Source: Candidatus Solirubrobacter pratensis (GTDB lineage Bacteria > Actinomycetota > Thermoleophilia > Solirubrobacterales > Solirubrobacteraceae). From it: a DNA stretch of 64,000 bases. Under the pieces are notes generated by a model, which made no database searches, had not been told where the DNA came from, and worked only from the letters and a program-made list of their open reading frames with translations. Numbering within the stretch: position 1 is the first letter of the stretch; each line of letters opens with the position of its first letter. The translations under genes and the position numbers were made by a program. Positions 25,220 to 32,886 of the stretch are shown here, in pieces. The stretch spans positions 310,001-374,000 of the forward strand of contig NZ_AUEK01000009.1 in NCBI RefSeq assembly GCF_000425945.1, in the 5' to 3' direction.

Positions 25220-25818
25220 CGGTCGGCGAGCTTCGCCACGTCGTGGCCGAGCCCTTCCGGCGTCAGGTGATCGAAGGGAAAGCCGATGCGCTGCATGCCC
25301 TTGTCATCGGCCAGGACGACATGGGCTGAATGCTCGAGCGCGTTGCTCTGCGGCTGGATGCCGAACGCCTTCCAGACCGGCTGCAGCTCGGCGCGGGTGC
25401 CGAGCAGGAAGTGCATCCGCCCGGTCATGCTCTGCGCAAGCAGGAAGGTCTTGGCGAGCTTGGGGGTGTCGGTCTTGGGGTCGACGGACACGCCGACGAC
25501 GTTGACGTCGGCGTGCGTGTCGTCGATCGCCTGGCGGATCGTCTGCACCTGCGCCGGACACGTGTCGCGGCACGTCGAGTAGACGAACGCGTACACGGTC
25601 GGCTTCCCGCTCAGCGAAGCCGAGCTGACCGTCTCGCCGTCCTGGTCGCGCAGGCTGAACTGCGGCACGGAGAGGCCGGGGGGCCGGATCGCGCCGGCCC
25701 AGCCGTTGGTGACGTCGACGCCGTCGCCGCCACCGCTCATCCCGAGCGACGCCCCGATCACCGCGGCGATCGCGCACACGGTCAGCGCGGTGATCGCGAG
25801 TCGCAGGCGCGCGGGCAC
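25216..25818 (-). CDS. SCO1/SenC family copper-binding/thiol protein
   Basis: A 200-residue membrane-anchored thioredoxin-fold protein of the SCO family, which delivers copper to, or reduces, cytochrome oxidase subunit II outside the cell. Residues 5-27 are the signal anchor. The copper motif is STCRDTCP (CxxxC) and the distal histidine lies in LEHSAHVVLAD. Length fits the family. It starts at GTG 25818, 10 bases after the end of the response regulator gene, and is coupled to the helicase by a GTGA overlap, an odd pairing. No oxidase genes are in the window. Confidence 0.92.
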   Translation of the reverse strand: MPARLRLAITALTVCAIAAVIGASLGMSGGGDGVDVTNGWAGAIRPPGLSVPQFSLRDQDGETVSSASLSGKPTVYAFVYSTCRDTCPAQVQTIRQAIDDTHADVNVVGVSVDPKTDTPKLAKTFLLAQSMTGRMHFLLGTRAELQPVWKAFGIQPQSNALEHSAHVVLADDKGMQRIGFPFDHLTPEGLGHDVAKLADR

Positions 25819-25828
25819 CTGGTCAATG

Positions 25829-26461
25829 CTAGGCCTCCGTCAGCCCGCGCCGGATGGCGTATCGCACAAGCTCCACGCGGTCGCGCATGCCGAGCTTGCG
25901 CAGCAGGTTCGCGCGGTGCGACTCGACGGTCTTCTCGGCCAGGTGCAGCGTCTCGGCGATCTGCTTGTTGGTGTGCGCCTCGGCGATCAGCTTCAGCACC
26001 TCCTGCTCGCGCGGGGAAAGGGGCTCGTCGGGGCCGGACGCGTCGTCGCGCATCCACTCGCGCACGACCGTGCGCTCGACCGCGTTGGTGAGGAACGTCT
26101 CGCCGCGGTGCACGGCGCGGATCGCGTTCAGCAGCGCCTGGTCGACCTCGCGCTTGAGCACGTAGCCGGATGCGCCCGCCTTCAAGGCGTCGAAGACGTA
26201 GCGCTCGTCGTCGTGCATCGACAGCGCGAGCACCTGCGTGTCGGGCAGGTGCGCGCGGATCTGGCGCGCCGCCTGCAGGCCGGTCATGCGCGGCATCGAG
26301 ACGTCCATGACGCACAGGTCCGGACGCGTCTGGAGCGCCTGCTCGAAGGCCTCGACGCCGTCGCCGGCCTCCGCCACGACCTCCATGTCGGGTTGCCGCT
26401 CGATCAGCAGCTTCATTCCGCCGCGCACGATGCCGTGGTCGTCGGCGATCAGGATCCTCAT
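25829..26461 (-). CDS. NarL/LuxR-family response regulator
   Basis: A 210-residue two-component regulator. The receiver domain covers 1-118 with acidic pair Asp7-Asp8, phospho-acceptor Asp53 (CVMDVSMPRM) and Lys103 (YVLKREV). The LuxR-type HTH covers about 146-208 (LSPREQEVLKLIAEAHTNKQ, then HLAEKTVESHRANLLRKLG). ATG 26461 overlaps the stop of the upstream histidine kinase (ATGA), so kinase and regulator are one unit. Targets are unknown. Confidence 0.95.
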   Translation of the reverse strand: MRILIADDHGIVRGGMKLLIERQPDMEVVAEAGDGVEAFEQALQTRPDLCVMDVSMPRMTGLQAARQIRAHLPDTQVLALSMHDDERYVFDALKAGASGYVLKREVDQALLNAIRAVHRGETFLTNAVERTVVREWMRDDASGPDEPLSPREQEVLKLIAEAHTNKQIAETLHLAEKTVESHRANLLRKLGMRDRVELVRYAIRRGLTEA

Positions 26462-27426
26462 GTAGCTCCCATGGTGAGTTCGATGGTCGTCCCCTCTCCA
26501 GGGGCGCTGAAGACGTTCAGGCGGCCGCCGACCAGCAGCGCGCGCTCGCGCATGCCGGAGACGCCGAGGCGCGATCTCCCGTTGCTGCCGGAGACCTTGA
26601 AGCCGCAGCCGTCGTCGCGGACGCGCAGCACGGTGCGGCCGACGCTCGAGAGCTCGACGCGCACGGTGCTCGCCCCCGAGTGCTGCACGACGTTGCTCAG
26701 GCTCTCCTGCGTGACGCGGTAGAGCACGAGCTGCTCCTCGTCGGACAGCTCGGGCGGCGCGCCGTGGCGGTGGAAGGTCGAGCGGATTCCGGTGCGCTCG
26801 CCGAAGTCGGCGACCTGGCTCGCGAGCGCGGGGACGAGGCCGTGGTCGTCGAGCGCGGTCGGCCGCAGCTGGCGGGCGAGCATCAGCAGCTCCTCCATCG
26901 CCTGGGTCGCGAGCGTCTGGATCTCCTTGAGCTCGGACCGCAGCCCGGGCGGGACGTCGAGCGCGGCGGCCTGCAGGCGCAGCAGGATCGCGGTGAGCGC
27001 CTGGTTGACCTCGTCGTGGAGGTCCTGCGCGATGCGCGCGCGCTCCTCCTCCTGGGCGCGGATGACGGCGCGGCCGGACTCGCGCCGCTCCTCCTCCAGG
27101 CGGGCCATCATGCGGTTGAAGTCGGCGGTCAGGCGCTCGACCTCGGTGGCGGCGCCGGCGGGGGCGGCGGCGCGCTGGCCGGGGCGGCTGAGGTCGACGC
27201 GCTCCATCGTGTGCAGGAGGCGCTCGAGCGGGCGCAGGCGGCGGCGCAGGAGCAGGGAGTTCAGCAGCACGGCGCTCGCGATCGCGAGGCCGAGCAGCAG
27301 CATGCGCTGGAGCTCGAACACGTCCTGGAAGCGCCCGCGGGCGATCAGCGCGGCGACGATCGCCGTGCCGGCGACGAGCGCCGTATTGACCGCGAGGACC
27401 TGCGTGAGGAGCGTGCGCGTGCGCAT
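26458..27426 (-). CDS. NarL-partner sensor histidine kinase (HisKA_3)
   Basis: A 322-residue membrane sensor kinase. Two helices (7-30 and 41-60) are joined by only about ten residues, so there is almost no outside sensor domain. A HAMP linker (61-115) follows, then the HisKA_3 dimerisation box with phospho-acceptor His137 (AQDLHDEVNQAL), and the ATPase domain with N box ESLSNVVQHSG, G1 box RDDGCGF and G2 box GVSGMRERA. Such kinases often sense the membrane or an intramembrane partner. It is divergent from the rhodanese-E1 gene 123 bases away and is coupled to its response regulator. Confidence 0.94.
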   Translation of the reverse strand: MRTRTLLTQVLAVNTALVAGTAIVAALIARGRFQDVFELQRMLLLGLAIASAVLLNSLLLRRRLRPLERLLHTMERVDLSRPGQRAAAPAGAATEVERLTADFNRMMARLEEERRESGRAVIRAQEEERARIAQDLHDEVNQALTAILLRLQAAALDVPPGLRSELKEIQTLATQAMEELLMLARQLRPTALDDHGLVPALASQVADFGERTGIRSTFHRHGAPPELSDEEQLVLYRVTQESLSNVVQHSGASTVRVELSSVGRTVLRVRDDGCGFKVSGSNGRSRLGVSGMRERALLVGGRLNVFSAPGEGTTIELTMGAT

Positions 27427-27496
27427 TCCGCGACGTTCATCGGCAGAAGCGGACGCCTGTTTGACCCCGGCCGAGACCCCAACCTGGACGGCGCTA

Positions 27497-27538
27497 TCCT
27501 TCCTGAAGTATTGGAAACCCGATCCGCTTTCCGAAGGA
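27497..27538. promoter_or_regulatory. nested inverted repeats in the leader of the rhodanese-E1 gene
   Basis: TCCTTC (27497-27502) pairs with GAAGGA (27533-27538), and GGAAA (27513-27517) pairs with TTTCC (27528-27532). The block starts within the possible -10 and ends 11 bases before the ATG, a good place for a sulfur- or iron-responsive repressor, though no regulator is known. Confidence 0.3.
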
Positions 27539-27548
27539 CACTGATCGC

Positions 27549-28730
27549 ATGAGCCCGTCCGGGGCGGAGGTCATCCGCCGCATCAGAAGCCAGATCGACG
27601 AGCTGGACCCCTCCGAGGTCAAGGCCCTCAACGGCGAGGCCGTGCTCCTCGACGTGCGCGAGAGCGAGGAGTGGGACGCCGGTCATATCCCCGGCGCCAA
27701 GCACGTTCCACGCGGCTACTTGGAGTCACGCGTCGAGGGCGTGATCGGGAGCGATCGCGACCAGCGCGTCGTGATCTACTGCGCCTCCGGCCAGCGCTCC
27801 GCGCTCGCCGCGAACACGCTCAAGGAGCTGCTCGGCTACGAGAACGTCGCGTCCATGAACGGCGGCATCACGCTGTGGAAGGACCGGGGCTACGACGTCG
27901 AGGTGCCGGTATCGCTCAGCAAGGAGCAGCGCGAGCGCTACTCGCGCCACCTGCTCGTGCCGGAGATCGGGCTCGAGGGCCAGACGAAGCTGCTCAACGC
28001 CAAGGTGCTGCTGCTCGGCGCCGGCGGGCTCGGCTCGCCGACGGCGCTCTACCTCGCCGCGGCCGGCGTCGGCACGCTGGGGATCGTCGACGACGACGAC
28101 GTGGACCTCTCCAACCTGCAGCGCCAGGTGATCCACACGACCGACCGGATCGGGACGCCGAAGGTCGACTCCGCCGAGATCTCCGTCAAGGCGATCAACC
28201 CGGACGTCGACGTCGTCAAGTACCAGACGCGCCTGGACGCCTCCAACATCATGGAGATCATCGACGGCTACGACGTGATCGTCGACGGCGTCGACAACTT
28301 CCCGACGCGCTACCTGCTCAACGACGCGACGGTGCGGCTGGGCATCCCGGTCGTGAGCGCCTCGATCCTCGGGTTCGACGGCCAGCTCTCGGTCTTCAAG
28401 CCGCACGACGGCCCCTGCTACCGCTGCCTCTACCCGGTGCCGCCGCCCGCCGAGCTGGCCCCGTCCTGCGGCGCCAACGGCGTGCTCGGCGTGCTGCCCG
28501 GGACGATGGGCCTGCTGCAGGCGACCGAGGTCGTCAAGCTGATCGTGGGCGCGGGCGAGCCGCTGATCGGGCGCCTGCTCCTGTACGAGGCGCTCGGCGC
28601 GACGTTCACGGAGCTGAAGGTGCGCCGCGATCCGCAGTGCCCGGTCTGCTCGAAGGACCCGTCCGAGATCTCCGACGAGGAGATGGGCGTGTTCCCCGAC
28701 TACGAGGCGTTCTGCGCCGCGGCCGGCTAG
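27549..28730 (+). CDS. rhodanese - E1-like adenylyltransferase (MoeB/MoeZ type)
   Basis: A 393-residue fusion. Residues 15-118 are a rhodanese domain with persulfide Cys78 (IYCASGQRS). Residues 124-390 are a MoeB/ThiF-type E1 with the nucleotide motif LLGAGGLGSP at 155-164, IVDDDDVDLSNLQRQ, and two Cys pairs (CYRC and CPVC) for structural zinc. It would adenylate the C-terminal glycine of a ubiquitin-like sulfur carrier and pass on sulfur. The order is reversed compared with MOCS3/MoeZ, where rhodanese is C-terminal. The downstream cysO-type gene 20 bases away is its obvious substrate. A TATCCT at 27495-27500 may be its -10, with a leader of about 40 bases. Confidence 0.9.
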   Translation: MSPSGAEVIRRIRSQIDELDPSEVKALNGEAVLLDVRESEEWDAGHIPGAKHVPRGYLESRVEGVIGSDRDQRVVIYCASGQRSALAANTLKELLGYENVASMNGGITLWKDRGYDVEVPVSLSKEQRERYSRHLLVPEIGLEGQTKLLNAKVLLLGAGGLGSPTALYLAAAGVGTLGIVDDDDVDLSNLQRQVIHTTDRIGTPKVDSAEISVKAINPDVDVVKYQTRLDASNIMEIIDGYDVIVDGVDNFPTRYLLNDATVRLGIPVVSASILGFDGQLSVFKPHDGPCYRCLYPVPPPAELAPSCGANGVLGVLPGTMGLLQATEVVKLIVGAGEPLIGRLLLYEALGATFTELKVRRDPQCPVCSKDPSEISDEEMGVFPDYEAFCAAAG

Positions 28731-28750
28731 CGCTAGGGTTCCCGACCGCA

Positions 28751-29029
28751 ATGGCGACGATCAAGATCCCACCCGTGCTGCGCCCCTCGGTCGGCGGCGA
28801 GAAGGAGGTGCAGGCCGGCGGCGGTGACGTCGGTGCGGTCCTGCGCGCGCTCGCCGAGCAGCATCCCGCGACCCAGGAGCAGCTGTTCGGCGCCGACGGG
28901 TCGCTCAACCGCTACGTGAACGTATACCTCAACGACGAGGACGTGCGCGTGCTCGACGGCCTCGACACGTCGGTGGCGGAATCCGACACGCTCGTGATCC
29001 TGCCGGCCATGGCCGGCGGCAGCGCATAG
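28751..29029 (+). CDS. cysO: CysO-type ubiquitin-like sulfur carrier (MoaD/ThiS family) with C-terminal extension
   Basis: A 92-residue beta-grasp sulfur carrier. The body matches mycobacterial CysO-like proteins: KIPPVLRPSVGGEKEVQAGG, then RYVNVYLNDEDVRVLDGLDT and LVILPAMAGG. CysO-type carriers normally end in Gly-Gly, which is adenylated and made into a thiocarboxylate. Here two residues follow, so the tail is Gly89-Gly90-Ser91-Ala92. The protein must be trimmed before it can work, as known for other carriers with extra residues that are cut by JAMM peptidases; such a peptidase (mec) lies at 48.4 kb and cysM at 46.3 kb. A TAGGGT 11 bases before the ATG may give it a private promoter, but co-transcription with the E1 gene is likely. 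Confidence 0.88.
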   Translation: MATIKIPPVLRPSVGGEKEVQAGGGDVGAVLRALAEQHPATQEQLFGADGSLNRYVNVYLNDEDVRVLDGLDTSVAESDTLVILPAMAGGSA

Positions 29030-29044
29030 GCGGGGCCTGACCGG

Positions 29045-29050
29045 TACCGT
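29045..29050 (+). promoter_or_regulatory. -10 element (TACCGT), leaderless promoter
   Basis: TACCGT ends 7 bases before GTG 29058, in the 28-base gap after cysO. Confidence 0.45.
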
Positions 29051-29057
29051 CGCGGCC

Positions 29058-30137
29058 GTGGCGACGACTCCGACGCTGCGGCCGCTCGGCGTAGGCGAGA
29101 TCCTCGACGCGGGGATCAAGCTCTATGTGCGCCACTGGAAGCCGCTGATGCTCTGCGTGGCCGGCATCGCCCTGCCGGTGCAGATCCTCGCGGTGCTGGT
29201 GATGGCCTCGATCGACTCGAGCTCGCTCGACACGTTCCGGTCGGGAGCGGCGCCGAGCAGCGGCGACCAGCTCAACTGGGCGGAGGCGGCCGCGTTCATC
29301 GGCATCGCGATCGCCACGGGGCTGGGCACGTTGCTCGCGACGGCCGCGTGCTTCAAGGCGGTCTCGGACGCGTGGCTCGGCGCACGACCTGAGGCGGGCC
29401 GGTCGCTGCGCTTCGGCGCGCGCCGGCTGCCGGCGCTGATCTGGCTCTCGATCGTGATGGGCGCCGGCCTCGTGCTCGCGTTCTTCGCGCTCGTCCTCCC
29501 GTCGATCTGGCTGTTCGTCTCGTGGTCGCTGGCCGTGCCGGCGCTGCTGTTCGAGCGCGTCGGCGCGTTCACGGCGATCCGGCGCTCGTTCGCGCTCGTG
29601 CGCGGGCGCTGGTGGCCGACGTTCGGAGCGCTGCTCGTCGGGTACCTGCTCGCGAGCATCGTCGCGGGGATCGTGCAGTTGGTGCCCGAGGGGATCGCGA
29701 GCGCCGTGGCGAGCGACAGCGTGGTCGCCGATGCGATCGCGGCGGTCGTCGGCGGGACGGTCAGCGCGATGATCGCGACGCCGTACACGGCGGCGATCCT
29801 GACGCTGCTCTACTTCGACCAGCGCGTGCGCAAGGAGGGCTTCGACCTGCAGCGGCTTGCCGACGGTCTCGGTACGCCGCCGCCCGGGTGGGTCCCGCCC
29901 GACGCGCCGCCTCCGGCCGAGGAGCGGCGGTGGTGGCAGGACGCGGAGCCCGCCCTGCCGCCCGGCGAGTCCGCGACGTACGGGGGCGGGTTCGCGCGAC
30001 CGCAGCCGCCGGAGACGTCTCCGCCCCCCGAATCTCCGCCCAGCTCTGAATCGCCGCCCGCGGGCACGGCCCGTCGCGATCGCAGGCGGGCGGACTGGCT
30101 TCCCCCCGAGGCTCCGCGGGGGCCCGGCGGGCTGTGA
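29058..30137 (+). CDS. membrane protein with glycerophosphodiesterase-membrane-domain-like fold
   Basis: A 359-residue protein. The N-terminal LRPLGVGEILDAGIKLY signature and six hydrophobic helices between residues 28 and 250 match the family often labelled as the membrane domain of glycerophosphodiester phosphodiesterase, here without the enzyme. Residues 275-359 are a proline-, glutamate- and arginine-rich cytoplasmic tail of low complexity (SPPPESPPSSESPP). GTG 29058 is set by the family N-terminus and the TACCGT 7 bases upstream. Function unknown; no catalytic domain. Confidence 0.75.
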   Translation: MATTPTLRPLGVGEILDAGIKLYVRHWKPLMLCVAGIALPVQILAVLVMASIDSSSLDTFRSGAAPSSGDQLNWAEAAAFIGIAIATGLGTLLATAACFKAVSDAWLGARPEAGRSLRFGARRLPALIWLSIVMGAGLVLAFFALVLPSIWLFVSWSLAVPALLFERVGAFTAIRRSFALVRGRWWPTFGALLVGYLLASIVAGIVQLVPEGIASAVASDSVVADAIAAVVGGTVSAMIATPYTAAILTLLYFDQRVRKEGFDLQRLADGLGTPPPGWVPPDAPPPAEERRWWQDAEPALPPGESATYGGGFARPQPPETSPPPESPPSSESPPAGTARRDRRRADWLPPEAPRGPGGL

Positions 30138-30260
30138 TGAGTCGGCGCCGCCGCCGCCCGCAGGCGCGTACTCGAAAGGCCCCGGCGGCCGCCAACGACG
30201 TCGTCGCGCCCGTCTCGGCCGGTCCCTGACGCCCGCCGAACGGTCCGACTCCGCACCCCC

Positions 30261-30304
30261 AGTTCGTTCGAAGAATTGACAAACCGCTCGACATCAGGTC
30301 CAAT
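30261..30304 (+). promoter_or_regulatory. promoter of the ROK regulator gene, with shared upstream motif
   Basis: TTGACA (30276-30281) is followed after 17 bases by TCCAAT (30299-30304), which ends 11 bases before the ATG. AGTTCGTTC just upstream (30261) matches the block in front of the xylF promoter, so the two promoters look co-regulated. Confidence 0.6.
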
Positions 30305-30315
30305 GCCCCGCGTCC

Positions 30316-31518
30316 ATGCCCCAGGGTCGTGCCGGTTCACTCGAGTCGCTGAGGAGGCTTAATCGTCTGCGCGTCATCCACGCGCTCCGCGATGAAGGCC
30401 AGATCTCGCGCGCCGAGATCGCGCGCCGCACCGGGCTGTCGCGCTCGACGGTCTCGAGCCTGGTCGCCGACCTCCAGGCGGACGGGCTCGTCGTCGAGCG
30501 CCCGGAGCCCGGCTCCGCGCACGGTGCCCAGGGCGGCAGGCCGCCGATCCTGCTCTCCTTCGACGCGTCGGCGGGCGCCGCGGTCGGGATCGACTTCGGC
30601 CACTCGCACCTGCGCGTCGCCGTGTCGGACCTTGCGAGCACGATCCTCGCCGAGCGCAAGCTCCCGCTCGACACCGACCACGACGCCCAGCAGGGACTCG
30701 AGCTCGCGGCCGAGATGGTCGCGGACGCGCTGTCGGACGCCGGTGTGCAGCGCACCCAGGTGATCGGGGCGGGCATGGGGCTCCCGGGGCCGATCGAGCA
30801 GAGCGCGGGCACCGTGGGGTCGAGCGCGATACTCCCCGGCTGGATCGGCATGATGGCGGCGTCGGAGATGCGCCGGCGGCTCGACATCCCGGTGATGGTC
30901 GACAACGACGCGAACCTCGGCGCGCTCGCCGAGGCCGCGTTCGGCGCCGGACAGGACGCCGGCGACCTCATCTACCTGAAGGTCTCGTCTGGTATCGGTG
31001 CGGGCCTGATCCTCAACGGCCGTCTGTACCGTGGCAGCTCGGGGCTCGCGGGAGAGCTCGGCCACGTGCTCGTGGACCCCGACGGCATCGTCTGCCGCTG
31101 CGGCAACCGCGGCTGCCTGGAGACGGTCGCGGCGACCGGCGCCCTGGTGGACCTGCTGCGCCGCTCGCACGGCGACGAGCTGACCGTCGACGCGATGCTC
31201 GAGGCCGCCCGCGGCGGAGACCTCGGCTGCCGGCGCGTGATCCACGACGCGGGCCGCGCGCTGGGGCAGGTCGTGGCGACGCTCTTGAACGTGCTCAATC
31301 CCGAGTTGCTGGTGGTGGGCGGCGACCTGGCCGGCGCCGGCGACCTGCTGCTCGACGGCATGCGCGAGTCGGTCGGCCGCGCGGCGCTGCCCGAGGCGGC
31401 CCGCCGGGCCGACGTCGTGGGCGGCGTCCTGGGCGACCGCGCGCAGGTGCTCGGCGCCCTCGCGCTCGTCGTCTCGGAGGCCGACCGGACGTTCCCCACG
31501 CGGTTGGTCGCGTCCTAG
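30316..31518 (+). CDS. ROK family transcriptional regulator (XylR-like repressor)
   Basis: A 400-residue repressor. Residues 15-62 are a winged helix (QISRAEIARRTGLSRSTVSS). Residues 85-390 are a ROK sugar-kinase-like domain with zinc ligands His250, Cys260, Cys262 and Cys267 (CRCGNRGCLE). The ATP-site residues are partly kept (GIDFGHSHLRVAV), so sugar binding is expected to control DNA binding. The gene lies directly upstream of the xylF-xylG-xylH transporter and shares its promoter signature, which argues for autoregulation and control of the transporter by xylose or a related sugar. Confidence 0.92.
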   Translation: MPQGRAGSLESLRRLNRLRVIHALRDEGQISRAEIARRTGLSRSTVSSLVADLQADGLVVERPEPGSAHGAQGGRPPILLSFDASAGAAVGIDFGHSHLRVAVSDLASTILAERKLPLDTDHDAQQGLELAAEMVADALSDAGVQRTQVIGAGMGLPGPIEQSAGTVGSSAILPGWIGMMAASEMRRRLDIPVMVDNDANLGALAEAAFGAGQDAGDLIYLKVSSGIGAGLILNGRLYRGSSGLAGELGHVLVDPDGIVCRCGNRGCLETVAATGALVDLLRRSHGDELTVDAMLEAARGGDLGCRRVIHDAGRALGQVVATLLNVLNPELLVVGGDLAGAGDLLLDGMRESVGRAALPEAARRADVVGGVLGDRAQVLGALALVVSEADRTFPTRLVAS

Positions 31519-31560
31519 TCTTCGTTCGGAACCAGAAGCAACGCTCAGCGATTTCCCCGA

Positions 31561-31604
31561 AGTTCGTCCAGGTTCTTGACAAAGTCCCCGTCTTGCTGTC
31601 GAAT
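31561..31604 (+). promoter_or_regulatory. promoter of the sugar transporter operon
   Basis: TTGACA (31576-31581), a 17-base spacer and TCGAAT (31599-31604). The flank AGTTCGTCC (31561) matches the ROK gene promoter at the same distance from TTGACA. About 77 bases of leader precede the xylF ATG, with GGAGGAGGA as ribosome site. Confidence 0.65.
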
Positions 31605-31681
31605 CCATCAGCGGTCGTCCGAGCCTTTGCCTGGACACCCCGTCCCTGTCCCAAAGCGTCCACCTGGAGGAGGAGGACCCT

Positions 31682-32797
31682 ATGAACCGAGCCGCACGGC
31701 TCATCCCTCTGTTCGCTGCCGCAGCCGCGCTCTTCGTCGCGGCATGTGGCAGCGACAACAACTCGAGCTCGAGCTCGAGCAGTAGTAGCTCCGGCGGCTC
31801 GAAGACGGAAGCGAAGGCCGGCAAGGTCGGCGTGCTGCTTCCCGACTCCAAGTCGTCCGTCCGCTGGGAGACCGTCGATCGTCCGTTCCTGAAGAAGGCC
31901 TTCGGCGACGCGGGCGTCGAGGCGGACATCCAGAACGCCGAGGGCGACAAGTCCACGCAGCAGCAGCAGGCCGAGCAGATGATCACCAACGGCGCCAAGG
32001 TGCTGCTGCTGGTCAACCTCGACTCGGGCTCGGGCGCGGCGATCGAGGCCAACGCGGAGTCGCGCGGCGTGAAGGTCATCGACTACGACCGCCTGACGCT
32101 CGGCGGCAGCGCCGACTACTACGTCTCCTTCAACAACGTGAAGGTGGGCGAGCTGCAGGGTCAGGGCCTTGACTCCTGCATGCAGAAGTCGGGCGGGAAG
32201 AACATCGTCTTCCTCAACGGCTCCCCGACGGACAACAACGCCACGCTGTTCAAGCAGGGCGCCCACTCCGTGCTGGACCCGAAGATCGACTCCGGCACCT
32301 ACAAGAAGGTCGCCGAGCAGGACGTGCCGGACTGGGACAACCAGAAGGCACTGACCATCTTCGAGCAGATGCTGCAGAAGCAGGGCAACAAGATCGACGG
32401 CGTCCTCGCCGCCAACGACGGCCTCGGCAACGCGGCCGTGTCGGCGCTGAAGGCGCGCAAGCTCAAGCAGATCCCGGTCACCGGCCAGGACGCGACGCTG
32501 CAGGGCGTCCAGAACGTGCTCACCGGCGATCAGTGCATGACCGTCTACAAGCCGATCGCGGGGGAGGCGGACGCGGCCGCCAAGCTCGCGATCGCGCTGG
32601 CGAAGGGCCAGACGCCCCCCGCGCCGGCCGACAAGACGAACAACCAGAAGAAGGACGTCCCGTCCGTGCTGCTGACCCCGGTCGGCGTCACCAAGGACAC
32701 GGTGAAGGACTACCTCAAGGAGGTCGACTTCCCGAAGGCCGAGGACATCTGCGCCGGCAAGGTCGCCGAAGCGTGCGCCGCCAACGGCGTCCAGTAG
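31682..32797 (+). CDS. xylF: sugar ABC transporter substrate-binding lipoprotein (XylF type)
   Basis: A 371-residue lipoprotein that captures a pentose outside the membrane. The lipobox is LFVAAC with Cys22 as lipidation site. A ten-residue serine run (about 28-37) tethers the binding domain. The periplasmic-binding-protein fold has GVLLPDSKSSVRWE, the XylF-like VIDYDRLTL loop (xylose in characterised relatives), AANDGLGNAAVSAL and VTGQDATLQGVQNV. The ATG follows a very strong GGAGGAGGA site. It heads the xylF-xylG-xylH operon; a hairpin separates it from xylG. Confidence 0.92.
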   Translation: MNRAARLIPLFAAAAALFVAACGSDNNSSSSSSSSSSGGSKTEAKAGKVGVLLPDSKSSVRWETVDRPFLKKAFGDAGVEADIQNAEGDKSTQQQQAEQMITNGAKVLLLVNLDSGSGAAIEANAESRGVKVIDYDRLTLGGSADYYVSFNNVKVGELQGQGLDSCMQKSGGKNIVFLNGSPTDNNATLFKQGAHSVLDPKIDSGTYKKVAEQDVPDWDNQKALTIFEQMLQKQGNKIDGVLAANDGLGNAAVSALKARKLKQIPVTGQDATLQGVQNVLTGDQCMTVYKPIAGEADAAAKLAIALAKGQTPPAPADKTNNQKKDVPSVLLTPVGVTKDTVKDYLKEVDFPKAEDICAGKVAEACAANGVQ

Positions 32798-32825
32798 GAG
32801 ACATCGGAACCATTGCGTAGGATGC

Positions 32826-32859
32826 GGGGGCCCGCCAGGATCGTTGGCGGCGGGCCCCC
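32826..32859 (+). terminator. intercistronic hairpin between xylF and xylG
   Basis: GGGGGCCCGCC (32826-32836) pairs with GGCGGGCCCCC (32849-32859) with a 12-base loop. It is probably a partial terminator or 3' stabiliser that lets the binding protein be made in excess of the ATPase and permease. Confidence 0.65.
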
Positions 32860-32886
32860 GTTCCGCGTAGAGGAGGAAGAACTGAC

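Noticed and set aside
31764..31793. Serine-codon run in xylF as a phase-variable repeat
   Set aside because: The codons alternate (TCG, AGC, AGT), so it is not a simple slippage tract; such Ser linkers after the lipid-anchored Cys are common.
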